Assembly (NCBI GenBank): GCA_039707655.1 | Contig: CM077665.1 | Coordinates: 291,280,205-291,344,204, forward strand | Direction of reading: 5' to 3' | Length of the DNA: 64,000 nucleotides | DNA from: Elymus sibiricus | Lineage: Eukaryota; Streptophyta; Magnoliopsida; Poales; Poaceae | The notes under the pieces: model-generated | Told to the model about the DNA's origin: nothing | What the model saw: only the letters and a program-made list of their open reading frames with translations | Database searches by the model: none | Translations under genes and position numbers: made by a program | Part shown: positions 11,498 to 22,593 of the stretch, one piece after another | Layout of the letters: every line of letters begins with the position of its first letter | Numbering within the stretch: the stretch's first letter is position 1

Positions 11498-11569
11498 ACC
11501 CCGAGACTGACGGTGCTGCCGGGTACGACTACACCGTTGACGATCAGCCTTTTGCCGCAGAGCAGCAAG
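11498..11569 (+). other. exon-like module 1 in element B 5' LTR
   Basis: 72 nt between a pyrimidine-rich TTTGGTAG acceptor-like site and an AG|GCAAG donor-like site. In frame it reads an acidic, aromatic peptide with GYDYTVDDQPF. The 3' LTR copy is 20476-20547 with the same borders. Similar blocks at the same relative place occur in families A, C and D. Coding status is inferred. Confidence 0.4.
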
Positions 11570-11890
11570 GCAAGCAACCCCCCTTGATCATTCCGATATG
11601 GCCTAGTTCCTTTCTCTCTCTTTCTTGCATTAGATTTTGCTACTGTATTAGTTAGCTCCTATTCTGATGCATAGCCTGTTTTTGATAAACTGCTACTATA
11701 CCAGCAATCATATCAACTGCTTAGTATAGGTTGATCAATGAACCCCCAGTGACCCCTTAGTCCCAGTGCCCCTGCTTCTTCGTCGACGACTCGAAGACCC
11801 AAAGACTCGGTCAACCGACCGATGAGCCAGGCCCCTCACATCACCGCACCCCCCTAGTTGTATGACTCTGTAGCGCTACTATCGAGTACC

Positions 11891-12092
11891 GAGGGTGACA
11901 CCTCGTGAAGTACTCATGATGCTAGCTTTGTAGTGCAGCTAGTCGGTCGTGGTTATCGAGGGTGATTCCTCCTTCACCACTCCCGACGATGACTCTGTCG
12001 TGCAACCCCTCAAGAGTGGGACCCTCGAGGGTGATTCCTCTAGGTCCACCTCGACGGTTTCATCGAGCGGGGACCATTGAGGGTGATCCCTC
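11891..12092. repeat. four spaced GAGGGTGAnnCCTC units in element B 5' LTR
   Basis: Near-palindromic 14-mers start at 11891, 11958, 12027 and 12079 (spacings 67, 69 and 52 bp). The same four are in the 3' LTR (20869-21069). Confidence 0.75.
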
Positions 12093-13218
12093 AGTTCCCG
12101 CCTTGATGTTTTATACACACAGTTACTTTAACTTGACATTATTTACACGTGAAAGACGAGACTGGAGGGACAGGCGGTACCACCCTGGTTGAGGTGGACC
12201 TGAGTTCCCGACAGTCTTGAGACGGGTCGGCCCCAAGGGTACCCGTGTGTGAGATGTGGTGGGATGCGCCGGTAAGGCATCCAAAGGGTTATGTTGAGGC
12301 GTGGACGGGCAGGAGAGGCCCTTGCCACACATCCTCGAGTCGGGGTGACGGGACCGCACTTTATGGGTCACGCTTGCCCCGCATTAATAAAATGCTAATG
12401 GGTTGGGTATTTGATCTAACTTGGGTCGTTGGCCTTTTTACGCACCAAACCATCGCGTGGGAGAAGTTATGGGTACTCAGCGTCGTTGTATCAGCCGAAG
12501 CTCTTCGGACGCCAGCAATGGAGCGGCGCGCGCCCGAGTGGCCTGGACGGTGCAGCTCTTGGACTAAAGTGTACTAGGGCTGACCTCGGCCACGTACGCA
12601 TCGTGCAGAAGCGCGTATGGCAGGTGGGCCCATGACCCCTGTGTGCTTTGGATTTAGACCGGCGGGCTAGCCTCTTCGTTTAGCCTAGGTGGGGCGACGA
12701 CGTGCTGCTATCCCGAGGCCGGGCATGACCCAGGAAAGTGTGTCCGGCCGGAGGTGATCAGGCGTGTTGGAAATGCGGTGCACCCCTGCAGGGATGATTA
12801 AACTATTCGAATAGCCGTGTCCACGGTAACACGACGACTTGGAATTGTACCTTGACCTACTACAACTATAATTGTGATTTAATTTGAAATGAATGTTGGC
12901 TCCGAGATTGCTTCCTCGCAGGGTGTCGAGGAAGAATCTCTGGGCGTGGTTACTTAATAAAATTTGCTACAATAATATTGCTTTATATGAAGTACCAGTC
13001 TACTCTCTTCTAATGCTGCACGATGCTGAAGATGCTAGTCTTCGATAGGACTAGGCCTTCCCCTATTCTTGCTTTCTGCAGTCAGTCCAGATATAACCCC
13101 TTTCCTTGATACTGATGCATACTTAGCGTAGTTCTAATGTCAGTCTTGCGAGTACTTTGGATGAGTACTCACCGCTGCTTTGCTTCCTCTTTTCCCCTCG
13201 ATACGATTCTGCGTTCAG

Positions 13219-13292
13219 ACGTTGGAGCCCAGGAGATGGAGTACGCCGGAGACGACTACTACTACGTGGAGAGTGCCGACGCTCAGGAGTAG
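13219..13292 (+). other. exon-like module 2 with stop codon in element B 5' LTR
   Basis: After the acceptor-like TGCGTTCAG the frame reads through MEYAGDDYYYVES to a TAG at 13290-13292. The 3' LTR copy (22196-22290) is longer by 21 bp but keeps frame and stop. The two-base lead of this block fits the one-base remainder of module 1. Confidence 0.38.
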
Positions 13293-13593
13293 TTAGGAGG
13301 TTCCCAGGCAGGAGGCCTCGCCTCTTTCGATCCGCTGCTTATGTTTGTGCTAGCCTTCTTAAGGCAAAACTTGTCTAACTTATGTCTGTACTCAGATATT
13401 ATTTGCTTCCGCTGACTCGTGCTTGTCGAGCTTTGTATTCGAGCCCTCGAGGCCCCTGGCTTGTAATATGAAGTTGTATGTCTTTAATTTGTGTCTAGTG
13501 TTGTGTTGTGATATCAATTAGTGAGTCCCTAATCTTGGTCGTACGCATTGTGTGTATGATTAGCGTACGGTCGAAATCGGTGGCGTCACAAGT

Positions 13594-13606
13594 TGGTATC
13601 AGAGCC
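13594..13606 (+). promoter_or_regulatory. primer-binding site of element B
   Basis: TGGTATCAGAGCC, three bases after the LTR end (CACA at 13587-13590), complementary to the 3' end of initiator tRNA-Met as usual for plant LTR elements. Confidence 0.9.
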
Positions 13607-15282
13607 GACTGCCTGTAGGTAGCCCCCTTTCCAACTCCTTGGCCGAAGTTGAGTCTAGTCATTGAAAAACTTTTACTAACATTGTTGTGTGGCTTACGGG
13701 CCCACTTCTCAATTGGGTGGTATTAGGATCTTTTATTCCTCGTCTATACTCTGGGTTCTGATCTCTCTTCTCTTTCAGGTTAAAGATTTTATTAACTCTA
13801 ACTCTAGGTTCTCGTAACTACTTCCCCCGGAGAGCCCCTCATTCCAGATGATGGATTGATTCATCAGAAGACTTCGAAGATACTCTCCGATGTTCTCCCG
13901 AGAACTTGTGCTCATCGCTTTTGCGATCCCCTTCCGCCGTCAACCCCTATGGATGACTACATGCAATTGTCGCTCATACTTTCATATCCAGTTGCTCTTG
14001 TTATTACAAGGTACATCGAATTATCTTACCGGAGATTCGTTCTTCCTCGGTTGATCATGTGTTTCTCAGAATTCTTTGAAACGCTATTCGATCTTCCGAA
14101 ATCCTCAATAGCCTTTGAATCTTGACCTTTCTCACCTGCTTGCATTATGGTTAATTCCATATGTCTAGCAATATTCATTAAATCCTTGGTGGTTGTCATT
14201 TGATTTTATTGATTCAACCTGTGTGTGAATGCACGCAGTCATCAGTTGTTTCTCATAAATTATCCGTCCGGCTCAGACGTCTTTTTAAACATGAGTTGGT
14301 TCCCGACAAATCAACCTTGATTGATTGCCCATCTAAGTCCGCTCATCTTACTTGTATTTGATCGGAGCATCTGATTCTGATACACCAAATAGGAAATCTT
14401 AATTCCTTTGGTTATTTAAGCATCAAATTATTTGGGTGTTCTGTAATGTGATGCCTTGCATTCTTTCTCCCTCTGATTGAGTACCGATACTTACATCAGG
14501 CCCTTTGTGGATCGTCAGACCCAGTGTTGGGTTATTATCCGATAGCATCCTTCACATTCAAAATTCTTGTGATGTTCTTCCCCTGATACATGGTGCCATT
14601 AGTAAACTGTGTCTTCTCCCTCTGATAAGTTGTATCCTATGCTTTCGTCAGCCATGCTCTGTTTGCAAGCATGTGTTAATTACTATTGAAGCTTGTGGTA
14701 TATGTTCCTAAGATGCCCCGATGGGTTGAAACTATGCCTTCCTTAATCCGTGTGAACCCGACAGTTTTCACGAGTCATACTCTCCTGGTGTTTTGCCAGT
14801 TAAACTTTCAAAACTGCAACTTCATCAAAGGCGAGGTGTAAATGGAAGGTGATGCATTGATGAAGTGGGAGTCGACCTTGAACCTTGTGTTCATGCCCAT
14901 GGAAACGATGTTGATCTTATCATAGAAGCTTCTCCTTTCAATAATCATTCATTGTATGATTTGATCTTGTATATTTGATCTTGTCCTTTGCAATCGTGGT
15001 TCCGACCATGTTGTTCTACTTTGATTTCGTTCTCAGACAAGTCAAAGTGCTTGTCTTCCACAGATCAATACGCTAGTCTAACCTCTATGCTGATCTACCT
15101 CCGAGTATTATCCCTGGTATCTTGATAAATATCACGGAGCCTTATAACTTCTTATGAGCTCCTAATCAACTATGATGTTTCACTGATTCCAGTTCCCTCA
15201 TGTTCTGAGTTGTTGGACAATCAAGGATGTTGATATCTGAATCGAGTACGCATTGCAAATCAACAACTCTTAGTAATGTTCT
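13607..15282. other. element B interior without coding capacity
   Basis: About 1.7 kb where gag and protease should lie. All frames are broken, no zinc knuckle (CX2CX4HX4C) and no protease DTG/DSG motif were found. The first 100 bp resemble the same place in element A (GAGTCTAGT near 13652 and 26626). Confidence 0.6.
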
Positions 15283-15515
15283 TTGGTTATGAGTTGTACT
15301 CGATCATGTCATTCCAAGCTGTTAAATGATGAAGCCCGATTATATGCCTTGAATGCATTAAATGTGTCACCTCTTGAAGGGATTGAAAACCCAATTGTCC
15401 GGGATTTCCAAGATTCTTTCCGGAAGAACTTCCAGGGATTCCCCCCTGTAAGAGCCGTCGAGTTTGTCATCGACTTGGCACCTGGTACCACTCCTATAGC
15501 AAGCGTCCGTATAAG
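15283..15515 (+). pseudogene. element B pol, protease/RT linker in a different frame
   Basis: In frame 1 the segment about 15340-15500 reads [14 protein letters not shown], the usual lead-in to a Ty3-type reverse transcriptase. The expected continuation lies in frame 3 from about 15500, so one base has been lost near 15499. This separates the downstream pol frame from any upstream start. Confidence 0.6.
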
Positions 15516-18353
15516 ATGCCACCACATGAACTCCTTGAACTTAAGCAAGAAATTGACAATTCGCTTCGTCTGGGTTTCATTCATCCAAGTTCCTCTGCTT
15601 GGGGAGCACCTTCCCTCTTTGTCAAGAAGAAAGATGGTACGAATCGATTGGTCCAAGATTATCGCCCCATCAACCAAGCAACGATTCAAAATAAATATCC
15701 GCTTCCTCGGATCAACGATCTGTATGATCAACTTGCTGGTTCATCAGTATTTTCAAAGCTCGACTTGAGGTTGGGTTACCATCAGATCCGGGTTCGTGAA
15801 GAGGATATTCCCAAGACTACATTTGTTACTCGCTATGGTCCATACGAGTACACCGTCATGTCCTTCGGCTTAACCAATGCTCCAGCAACCTTCTCTCGCC
15901 TGATGAACTATATATTCATGGATTACCTCGATAGATTCGTCGTGGTTTATCTGGATGATATCCTGGTTTACTCCAAGAAAAAAGAAGAGCATGCTGAACA
16001 TCTTCGTCTTATACTAGAGAGGCTTCGAGAGCATCAACTTTATGCAAAGTATTCAAAGTGTGATTTCTGGATGGACGAAGTAACCCACCTTGGTCATGTG
16101 ATCTCCAAGGATGGTATTGCGGTCAACCCTAAACGAGTTCAGGCTATTCTTGACTGGACTCCCCCGAAGAATGTCAAGCAAGTCAGAAGTTTTCTCGGAC
16201 TCACCAGCTATTGCCGTCGATTCGTCGAGAACTTCTCCAAGATTGCAAAGCCCTTAACCAATCTACTTCACAAAGGTGTTAAATATGAGTGGGCAGAAAA
16301 ATGTCAGGAGAGCTTTCAGGCACTTAAGGACAAACTGACGTCTGCTCTAGTGCTTGCTCCTCCGGATACTCGTAAGGACTTCGTCATTTATTGTGACGCC
16401 TCGCGTCAGGGAATGGGTTGTGTCCTAATGCAAGAACGCAGAGTGGTTGCTTATGCATCTCGTCAATTGTGTCCTCATGAAGAGAACTACCCAGTTCATG
16501 ACCTTGAGCTTGCTGTGGTAATTCATGCACTGAAAGAGTGGCGGCAATACCTTGTTGGTAATCGTTGCGAGATCTACACCGATCACCAAAGTCTGAAGTA
16601 CCTATTTACTCAGCCAGATCTGAACCTCCGTCAACAGAGATGGATGGAGCGCATACCAGATTACAACGTGGGTATTTCTTATACACCAGGCAAGGCTAAT
16701 GTAATGGCTGATGCTTTGAGCCGCAAGTCTTATTGCAATCACCTTCAGGTTCACAAGGTTCACCCCCTTCTTCAAAAGGAATTCCGCAAGCTGAACCTCC
16801 ATATTGTTCCTCAGGGTTATCTCACTCCCCCTCCTGAAGGATCCTACAAAATGAACCTCCATGTTGTTTCCCAGGGTTCTCTTAATACCCTGGTTGCTAA
16901 ACCAGATCTTGTGGACGTCATCAAGTGGATCCAGAAGTGTGATGATGAAGTCGAGAGGATTAAATTCGATCTCGTAGAAGGAAAGCCCTCACCCTTCACT
17001 ATTGCTGAGGATGGCGCTTTGTACTTCAAAGGCCGCATAGTGGTACCGAGTAAGGAGGAAAACAATGATATGACTCAGGAGGTCATGAAGGAAGCACATG
17101 ACACTCCACTGTCTATTCATCCTGGTAGTACCAAGATGTACCAAGACATTAGTCAAAGATTCTGGTGGTCTAACATGAAGCAAGACATTGCTCGCTATGT
17201 TGCTGAATGTGATGTTTGCCGTCGTATCAAAGCAGAACATCAAAGGCCTGCCGGAACTCTGCAACCTATTACGGTTCCTGAATGGAAATGGGACCATGTT
17301 GAGATGGACTTCGTCACTGGTTTTCCCAGATCGCAGAAAGGTAATGATGCTATTCTTGTTGTCATTGACCGACTGTCTAAAGTTGCACATTTCCTGGCTG
17401 TCAAGGAAACTATTACTGCTAGTCAGCTAGCAGATCTATACATGTCCAGAATTGTTTCACTCCATGGTATTCCATTGGTGATTACTTCAGACCGTGGCAG
17501 TTTATTCACTTCAAGATTCTGGGCAAGTTTCCAGGAAGCTATGGGAACTCATTTGTCCTTCAGCACCACTTTTCACCCTCAATCCCAGGGACAAGTTGAA
17601 AGAGTCAATCAGATTCTCGAAGACATGCTTCGAGCTTGTGTCATTTCCTTCAGCAAGAAATGGGAGGAATCTCTCCCGTATGCTGAGTTCTCCTACAACA
17701 ATAGGTATCAAGCTAGTCTGAAGATGGCTCCCTTTGAAGTGTTATATGGACGTAAGTGTCGGACTCCTCTGAATTGGTCAGAGATTGGGGAACGTACACT
17801 TATCGGTCCGGATATTATCCAACATGCCGAAGATCAAGTCCGCATTATTCATGCAAATCTGAAGGCTGCTCAGTCTCGTCAGAAGAGTCAGTATGACCGT
17901 CATCACAAAGATATGGTCTATCAACCTGGCGAAAAGGCTTATCTCCGAGTCACGCCAATAAGAGGTACACACCGTTTCGGGATCAAGGGCAAGCTGGCTC
18001 CTCGATATATTGGTCCTTTCACTGTTCTCGAAAGGCGTGGTAAAGTGGCATACCAACTGGAACTACCGCCAAATCTTTCTCAGGTTCACGATGTGTTCCA
18101 TGTATCGCAACTTCGTCGCTGCTTCAAGGATCCTATCCGAGCAGTGGATCATGATATGCTTGAACTGCAACAAGACCTTTCTTACACAGAGCAACCAGTC
18201 CGCATTCTCGATGAAACTGAACGTCGGACTCGTCAGAAGGTTACCAAGTTCTTCAAGGTGCAGTGGGCAAATCATTCTGAAGATGAAGCCACATGGGAAC
18301 GCGATGATCATCTTCGTGCAGAATACCCCGGGCTCTTTCCTTCTATTTCTTAA
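15516..18353 (+). CDS. element B Ty3-type pol: RT, RNase H, integrase, chromodomain-like tail (945 codons)
   Basis: An uninterrupted frame of 945 codons. Reverse transcriptase occupies roughly residues 1-190 with [13 protein letters not shown] (YLDD at 145-148). RNase H follows with CDAS near 293, TDHQSL near 355 and ADALSRK near 398. Integrase has a CDVC zinc pair near 565, then catalytic D598 (MDF), D659 (SDRG) and E695 (GQVERVN), that is DX35E. The C-terminal 55 residues ([18 protein letters not shown]) are chromodomain-like, as in Tekay/Del chromoviruses, which steer integration to heterochromatin. The ATG at 15516 is only the first Met after a frameshift. The native protein would be a gag-pol polyprotein processed by a protease that is missing here. 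The open frame suggests recent activity or rescue in trans. Catalytic motifs look intact. Confidence 0.93.
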   Translation: MPPHELLELKQEIDNSLRLGFIHPSSSAWGAPSLFVKKKDGTNRLVQDYRPINQATIQNKYPLPRINDLYDQLAGSSVFSKLDLRLGYHQIRVREEDIPKTTFVTRYGPYEYTVMSFGLTNAPATFSRLMNYIFMDYLDRFVVVYLDDILVYSKKKEEHAEHLRLILERLREHQLYAKYSKCDFWMDEVTHLGHVISKDGIAVNPKRVQAILDWTPPKNVKQVRSFLGLTSYCRRFVENFSKIAKPLTNLLHKGVKYEWAEKCQESFQALKDKLTSALVLAPPDTRKDFVIYCDASRQGMGCVLMQERRVVAYASRQLCPHEENYPVHDLELAVVIHALKEWRQYLVGNRCEIYTDHQSLKYLFTQPDLNLRQQRWMERIPDYNVGISYTPGKANVMADALSRKSYCNHLQVHKVHPLLQKEFRKLNLHIVPQGYLTPPPEGSYKMNLHVVSQGSLNTLVAKPDLVDVIKWIQKCDDEVERIKFDLVEGKPSPFTIAEDGALYFKGRIVVPSKEENNDMTQEVMKEAHDTPLSIHPGSTKMYQDISQRFWWSNMKQDIARYVAECDVCRRIKAEHQRPAGTLQPITVPEWKWDHVEMDFVTGFPRSQKGNDAILVVIDRLSKVAHFLAVKETITASQLADLYMSRIVSLHGIPLVITSDRGSLFTSRFWASFQEAMGTHLSFSTTFHPQSQGQVERVNQILEDMLRACVISFSKKWEESLPYAEFSYNNRYQASLKMAPFEVLYGRKCRTPLNWSEIGERTLIGPDIIQHAEDQVRIIHANLKAAQSRQKSQYDRHHKDMVYQPGEKAYLRVTPIRGTHRFGIKGKLAPRYIGPFTVLERRGKVAYQLELPPNLSQVHDVFHVSQLRRCFKDPIRAVDHDMLELQQDLSYTEQPVRILDETERRTRQKVTKFFKVQWANHSEDEATWERDDHLRAEYPGLFPSIS

Positions 18354-18375
18354 TTCTCGGGACGAGAATTATTTT

Positions 18376-18389
18376 TAGTAGGGGAGAAT
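18376..18389 (+). promoter_or_regulatory. polypurine tract of element B
   Basis: TAGTAGGGGAGAAT immediately before the 3' LTR start TGTGACGCC at 18390, the expected plus-strand primer position. Confidence 0.8.
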
Positions 18390-21300
18390 TGTGACGCCCT
18401 GGATTAAGTGCTAGAGTAAACTCTGTAATCAAGCTACAGTAATCTGAGGATTATGCTAATCCATGTGTGATCACTGTTGGAATCAAACTCGTTCGAATCC
18501 CAATGCAATTCAAAATTATTTGAAATGTGAAATTAAAAGTTTTGCAAACCTCAAATTAAAAATCATGCTTAGGTTGCAATTATTCCCTAAGCTATTCAAA
18601 AATTGGAACCAACATTTTGTCAATTGGTTGGATGCCTCAAATCTAATTTAATCAAGGTCAAAACAATTAATTAATGTCTTTTATAATTAATAAAATGTTA
18701 AACTATTTTATTAGGGTGCCATAATTAATGTGGCAGTAGTATATTTAGTTATACTAATTTTAGCAACTGTTTTTGTGTTTTTAAAGTAAGAGAGAAATTA
18801 AATAAATAAATGAAAAAGAAAAGAAAAGAAAAACTAAAATAAAAATAAAAAGAAAAATAAACAACCCCCCCGGCCCAACTAGGCCACCGGCCCAGCAGGC
18901 CGGCCCACCCCAGCCCCCTGGGGTCATAACCCCCCCGGTGCCCGAAACCCTAGCCCCACTCCCCCACGACCTCTCTTCCCTCCCCTCCATCTGGATCGGG
19001 CTCCCGCCCCCCATCCCTCGCCGCGCCGACGCCCCGCCCCTCCGGTTCACCGCCACGCCGCCGGCCCTCCCCCGGCGCCACCGCGTCCCGCCGCCACTGC
19101 CTCGTCACCTCGCCGGTCGCCGCCCTCCCTCGCGCACACTGCCAATCGCCGCCCCATCCTCCCGATGAGCCCCCGGGCTCGACCCTCCCCTTCCTTCCTC
19201 CCCGCACTCCCCCTCGCCGGCCCTCCCTGCGCCGCCGCGCCCGCTGTCTCCTCCTACCGCGCCCGTAGGCCCCCGCGGCGCCCCCCACCGGCCGCGGCGA
19301 GCCCCCCCCCCCCGCCGCCATCGCCGTTAGCCACCGCCACTCGTTGCGGCCCCGTTTTCCCCCTCCCCCTTCCCCCTTCAGCCGGGCCTGCCCCGCGCCC
19401 GCGACCTCCACCGCGCCGGCCACTGCTCCCCGTCGCACGCCCCGACCGCACCGCCGGAGCCCGCGCACGCGCGCGCCCGCCTACGCGCGGCCTCGCCCGC
19501 CGCCGTCCCCTCGTGGTCGCACCCGCACCGGCCCTTGCATCGCACTCCGGCCGCTGCGCCGCCCGCCACTCCCCGCGCCCCCGCGCGACCGCTCACCCCC
19601 CCAGCGACCCCTCGCCGCGCGCGCACGCGCCGGCCGCCGCGCTCCTCCCGCGCTCGCACGCCCTGGCCCCGTCGGCGTCGGCCGCCCGCTGGCCGCCGGC
19701 GAACGCCGAGCGTGCCTCGGCCACCTCCGGCCCCGATCTGGTTAGTGGGGGTAATCCCCACTAACCCCACTCCCCCCTGAGAATGGCAACATGGGCCCAC
19801 GCCCCTGTTAAACGAAATTAAAAATAAATAAATAAATAATAATAAATAATAAATATATTAATTAATTAATTAATAATTATGTTAATTAATTAGTTAACTT
19901 AATTAAGATTAATTCTGTTAATTACTTAATTTAAATAGTATGATAGGTGGGTCCCACCCCACTAATTAACCTGATTAAAAGTTAATTAACATTAATTAAA
20001 ACTGTGACACTGACATGTGGGACCCACTGGTCAGGTTTGACCAGTCAACAGGACTGTTGGCTGCTGATGTCATGATGACATCATGCTGATGTCATGAATG
20101 CAATTATTGAATTTAAATAATCTGTTTTAATTCCAGAATATTAATAAAACTTTGAAAATTAATATAAAATAATCCGTAACTCGGATGAAAATAATTTATA
20201 CATGAAAGTTGTTCAGAAAAATCCCACAAATCCGAATACGCTGTCCGTTAATCTGTCACGTGCTCCTAGCATAGCGAACATGGAACTTTTCCATCCGTTT
20301 CATCTGTCCGGTAGTAGCCAGAGACCCGGGAAATATCGTGAGATATTCTTCCGACCCGTCTACGACGTGTAATACTGCGTTAGTGCATGCCTAGCTCTGC
20401 ATATTGTCATGTCATGCATCGTGTTGCATCTGCGCTTTATATTTATTGTTTCTTCCCCCCTCTTTTCTTTGGTAGACCCCGAGACTGACGGTGCTGCCGG
20501 GTACGACTACACCGTTGACGATCAGCCTTTTGCCGCAGAGCAGCAAGGCAAGCAACCCCCCTTGATCATTCCGATATGGCCTAGTTCCTTTCTCTCTCTT
20601 TCTTGCATTAGATTTTGCTACTGTATTAGTTAGCTCCTATTCTGATGCATAGCCTGTTTTTGATAAACTGCTACTATACCAGCAATCATATCAACTGCTT
20701 AGTATAGGTTGATCAATGAACCCCCAGTGACCCCTTAGTCCCAGTGCCCCTGCTTCTTTGTCGACGACTCGAAGACCCAAAGACTCGGTCAACCGACCGA
20801 TGAGCCAGGCCCCTCACATCACCGCACCCCCCTAGTTGTACGACTCTGTAGCGCTACTATCGAGTACCGAGGGTGACACCTCGTGAAGTACTCATGATGC
20901 TAGCTCTGTAGTGTAGCTAGTCGGTCATGGTTATCGAGGGTGATTCCTCCTTCACCACTCCCGACGATGACTCTGTCGTGCAACCCCTCAAGAGTGGGCC
21001 CTCGAGGGTGATTCCTCTAGGTCCACCTTGATGGTTTCATCGAGCGGGGACCATTGAGGGTGATCCCTCAGTTCCTGCCTTGATGTTTTATACACACAGT
21101 TACTTTAACTTGACATTATTTACACATGAAAGACGGGACTGGAGGGACAGGCGGTACCACCCTGGTTGAGGTGGACCTGAGTTCCCGACAGTCTTGAGAC
21201 GGGTCGACCCCAAGGGTACCCGTGTGTGAGATGTGGTGGAATGCGCCGGTAAGGCATCCAAAGGGTTATGTTGAGGCGTGGACGGGCAGGAGAGGCCCAT

Positions 21301-22588
21301 GCCACACATCCTCGAGTCGGGGTGACGGGACGGCACTTTATGGGTCGCGCTTGCCCCGCATTAATAAAATGCTAATGGGTTGGGTATTTGATCTGAGTTG
21401 GGTCGTTGGCCTTTTTACGCACCAAACCATCGCGTGGGAGAAGTTATGGGTACTCAGCGTCGTTGTATCAGCCGAAGCTCTTCGGACGTCAGCAATGGAG
21501 CGGCGCGCGCCCGAGTGGCCTGGACGGTGCAGCTCTTGGACTAGAGTGTACTAGGGCTGACCTCGGCCGCGTACGCATCGTGCAGGAGCGCGTAGGGCAA
21601 GTGGGCCCACGACCCCTGTGTGCTTAGGATTTAGACCGGCGGGCTGGCCTCTTCGTTGAGCCTAGGTGGGGCGACGACGTGCTGCTATCCCGAGGCCGGG
21701 CATGACCCAGGAAAGTGTGTCCGGCCGGAGGTGATCAGGCGTGTTGGAAATGCGGTGCACCCCTGCAGGGATGATTAAACTATTCGAATAGCCGTGTCCA
21801 CGGTAACAGGACGACTTGGAATTGTACCTTGACCTACTACAACTATAATTGTGATTTAATTTGAAATGAATGTTGGCTCCGAGATTGCTTCCTCGCAGGG
21901 AGTCGAGGAAGAATCTCTGGGCATGGTTACTTAATAAAATTTGCGACAATAATATTGCTTTATATGAAGTACCAGTCCACTCTCTTCTAATGCTGCAAGA
22001 TGCTGAAGATGCTAGTCTTCGATAGGACTAGGCCTTCCCCTATTCTAGCTTTCTGCAGTCAGTCCAGGAATAACCCCTTTCCTTGATACTGATGCATACT
22101 TAGCATAGTTCTGATGTCAGTCTTGCGAGTACTTTGGATGAGTACTCACCGCTGCTTTGCTTCCTCTTTCCGCCTCGATACGATTCTGCGTTCAGACGTT
22201 GGAGCCCAGGAGATGGAGTACGCCGGAGACGACTACTACACCACCGCTGGAGCCTACTACTACGTGGAGAGTGCCGACGCTCAGGAGTAGTTAGGAGGTT
22301 CCCAGGCAGGAGGCCTCGCCTCTTTCGATCCGCTGCTTATGTTTGTGCTAGCTTTCTTAAGGCAAAACTTGTCTAACTTATGTCTGTACTCAGATATTAT
22401 TTGCTTCCGCTGACTCATGCTTGTCGAGCTTTGTATTCGAGCCCTCGAGGCCCCTGGCTTGTAATATGAAGTTGTATGTCTTTAATTTGTGTCTAGTGTT
22501 GTGTTGTGATATCAATCAGTGAGTCCCTAATCTTGGTCGTACGCATTGTGTGTATGATTAGCGTATGGTCGAAATCGGGGGCGTCACA
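18390..22588 (+). repeat. Element B 3' LTR
   Basis: 4199 bp, same ends as the 5' copy. Notable differences are a tandem duplication in GATGTCATGATGACATCATG near 20070-20095, loss of a GC-rich stretch of roughly 50 bp near 19663, and a 21-bp insertion inside exon-like module 2 (about 22238-22258). Confidence 0.93.
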
Positions 22589-22593
22589 GGAGG

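Larger units (their letters stand above)
9411..13590 (+). repeat. Element B 5' LTR
   Basis: 4180 bp. It contains a GC-rich leader (about 9885-10820), an AT-rich TTAATTAA tract (about 10862-10985), four GAGGGTGATTCCTC-like units, two exon-like modules and the shared GCACCCCTGCAGGG block (12780-12840). Overlapping GC-rich ORFs on both strands are composition artefacts. Confidence 0.92.
9411..22588 (+). mobile_element. Element B: Ty3/chromovirus-type LTR retrotransposon nested in A's 5' LTR
   Basis: LTRs are 9411-13590 (4180 bp) and 18390-22588 (4199 bp), both starting TGTGACGCCCTGG and ending GGCGTCACA. The target duplication GGAGG (9406-9410 and 22589-22593) is exact, and A's 3' LTR shows the uninterrupted site near 30977. 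Primer site and purine tract are present. The 4.8-kb interior keeps RT, RNase H, integrase and a chromodomain-like tail, but the first 1.7 kb has no gag or protease. LTR copies differ by several indels and many substitutions, so the insertion is not very recent. Confidence 0.93.

Noticed and set aside
15516..18353. Endogenous pararetrovirus (caulimovirid) pol
   Set aside because: A complete integrase with HHCC/DDX35E and flanking LTRs with target duplications mark a Ty3-type retrotransposon.
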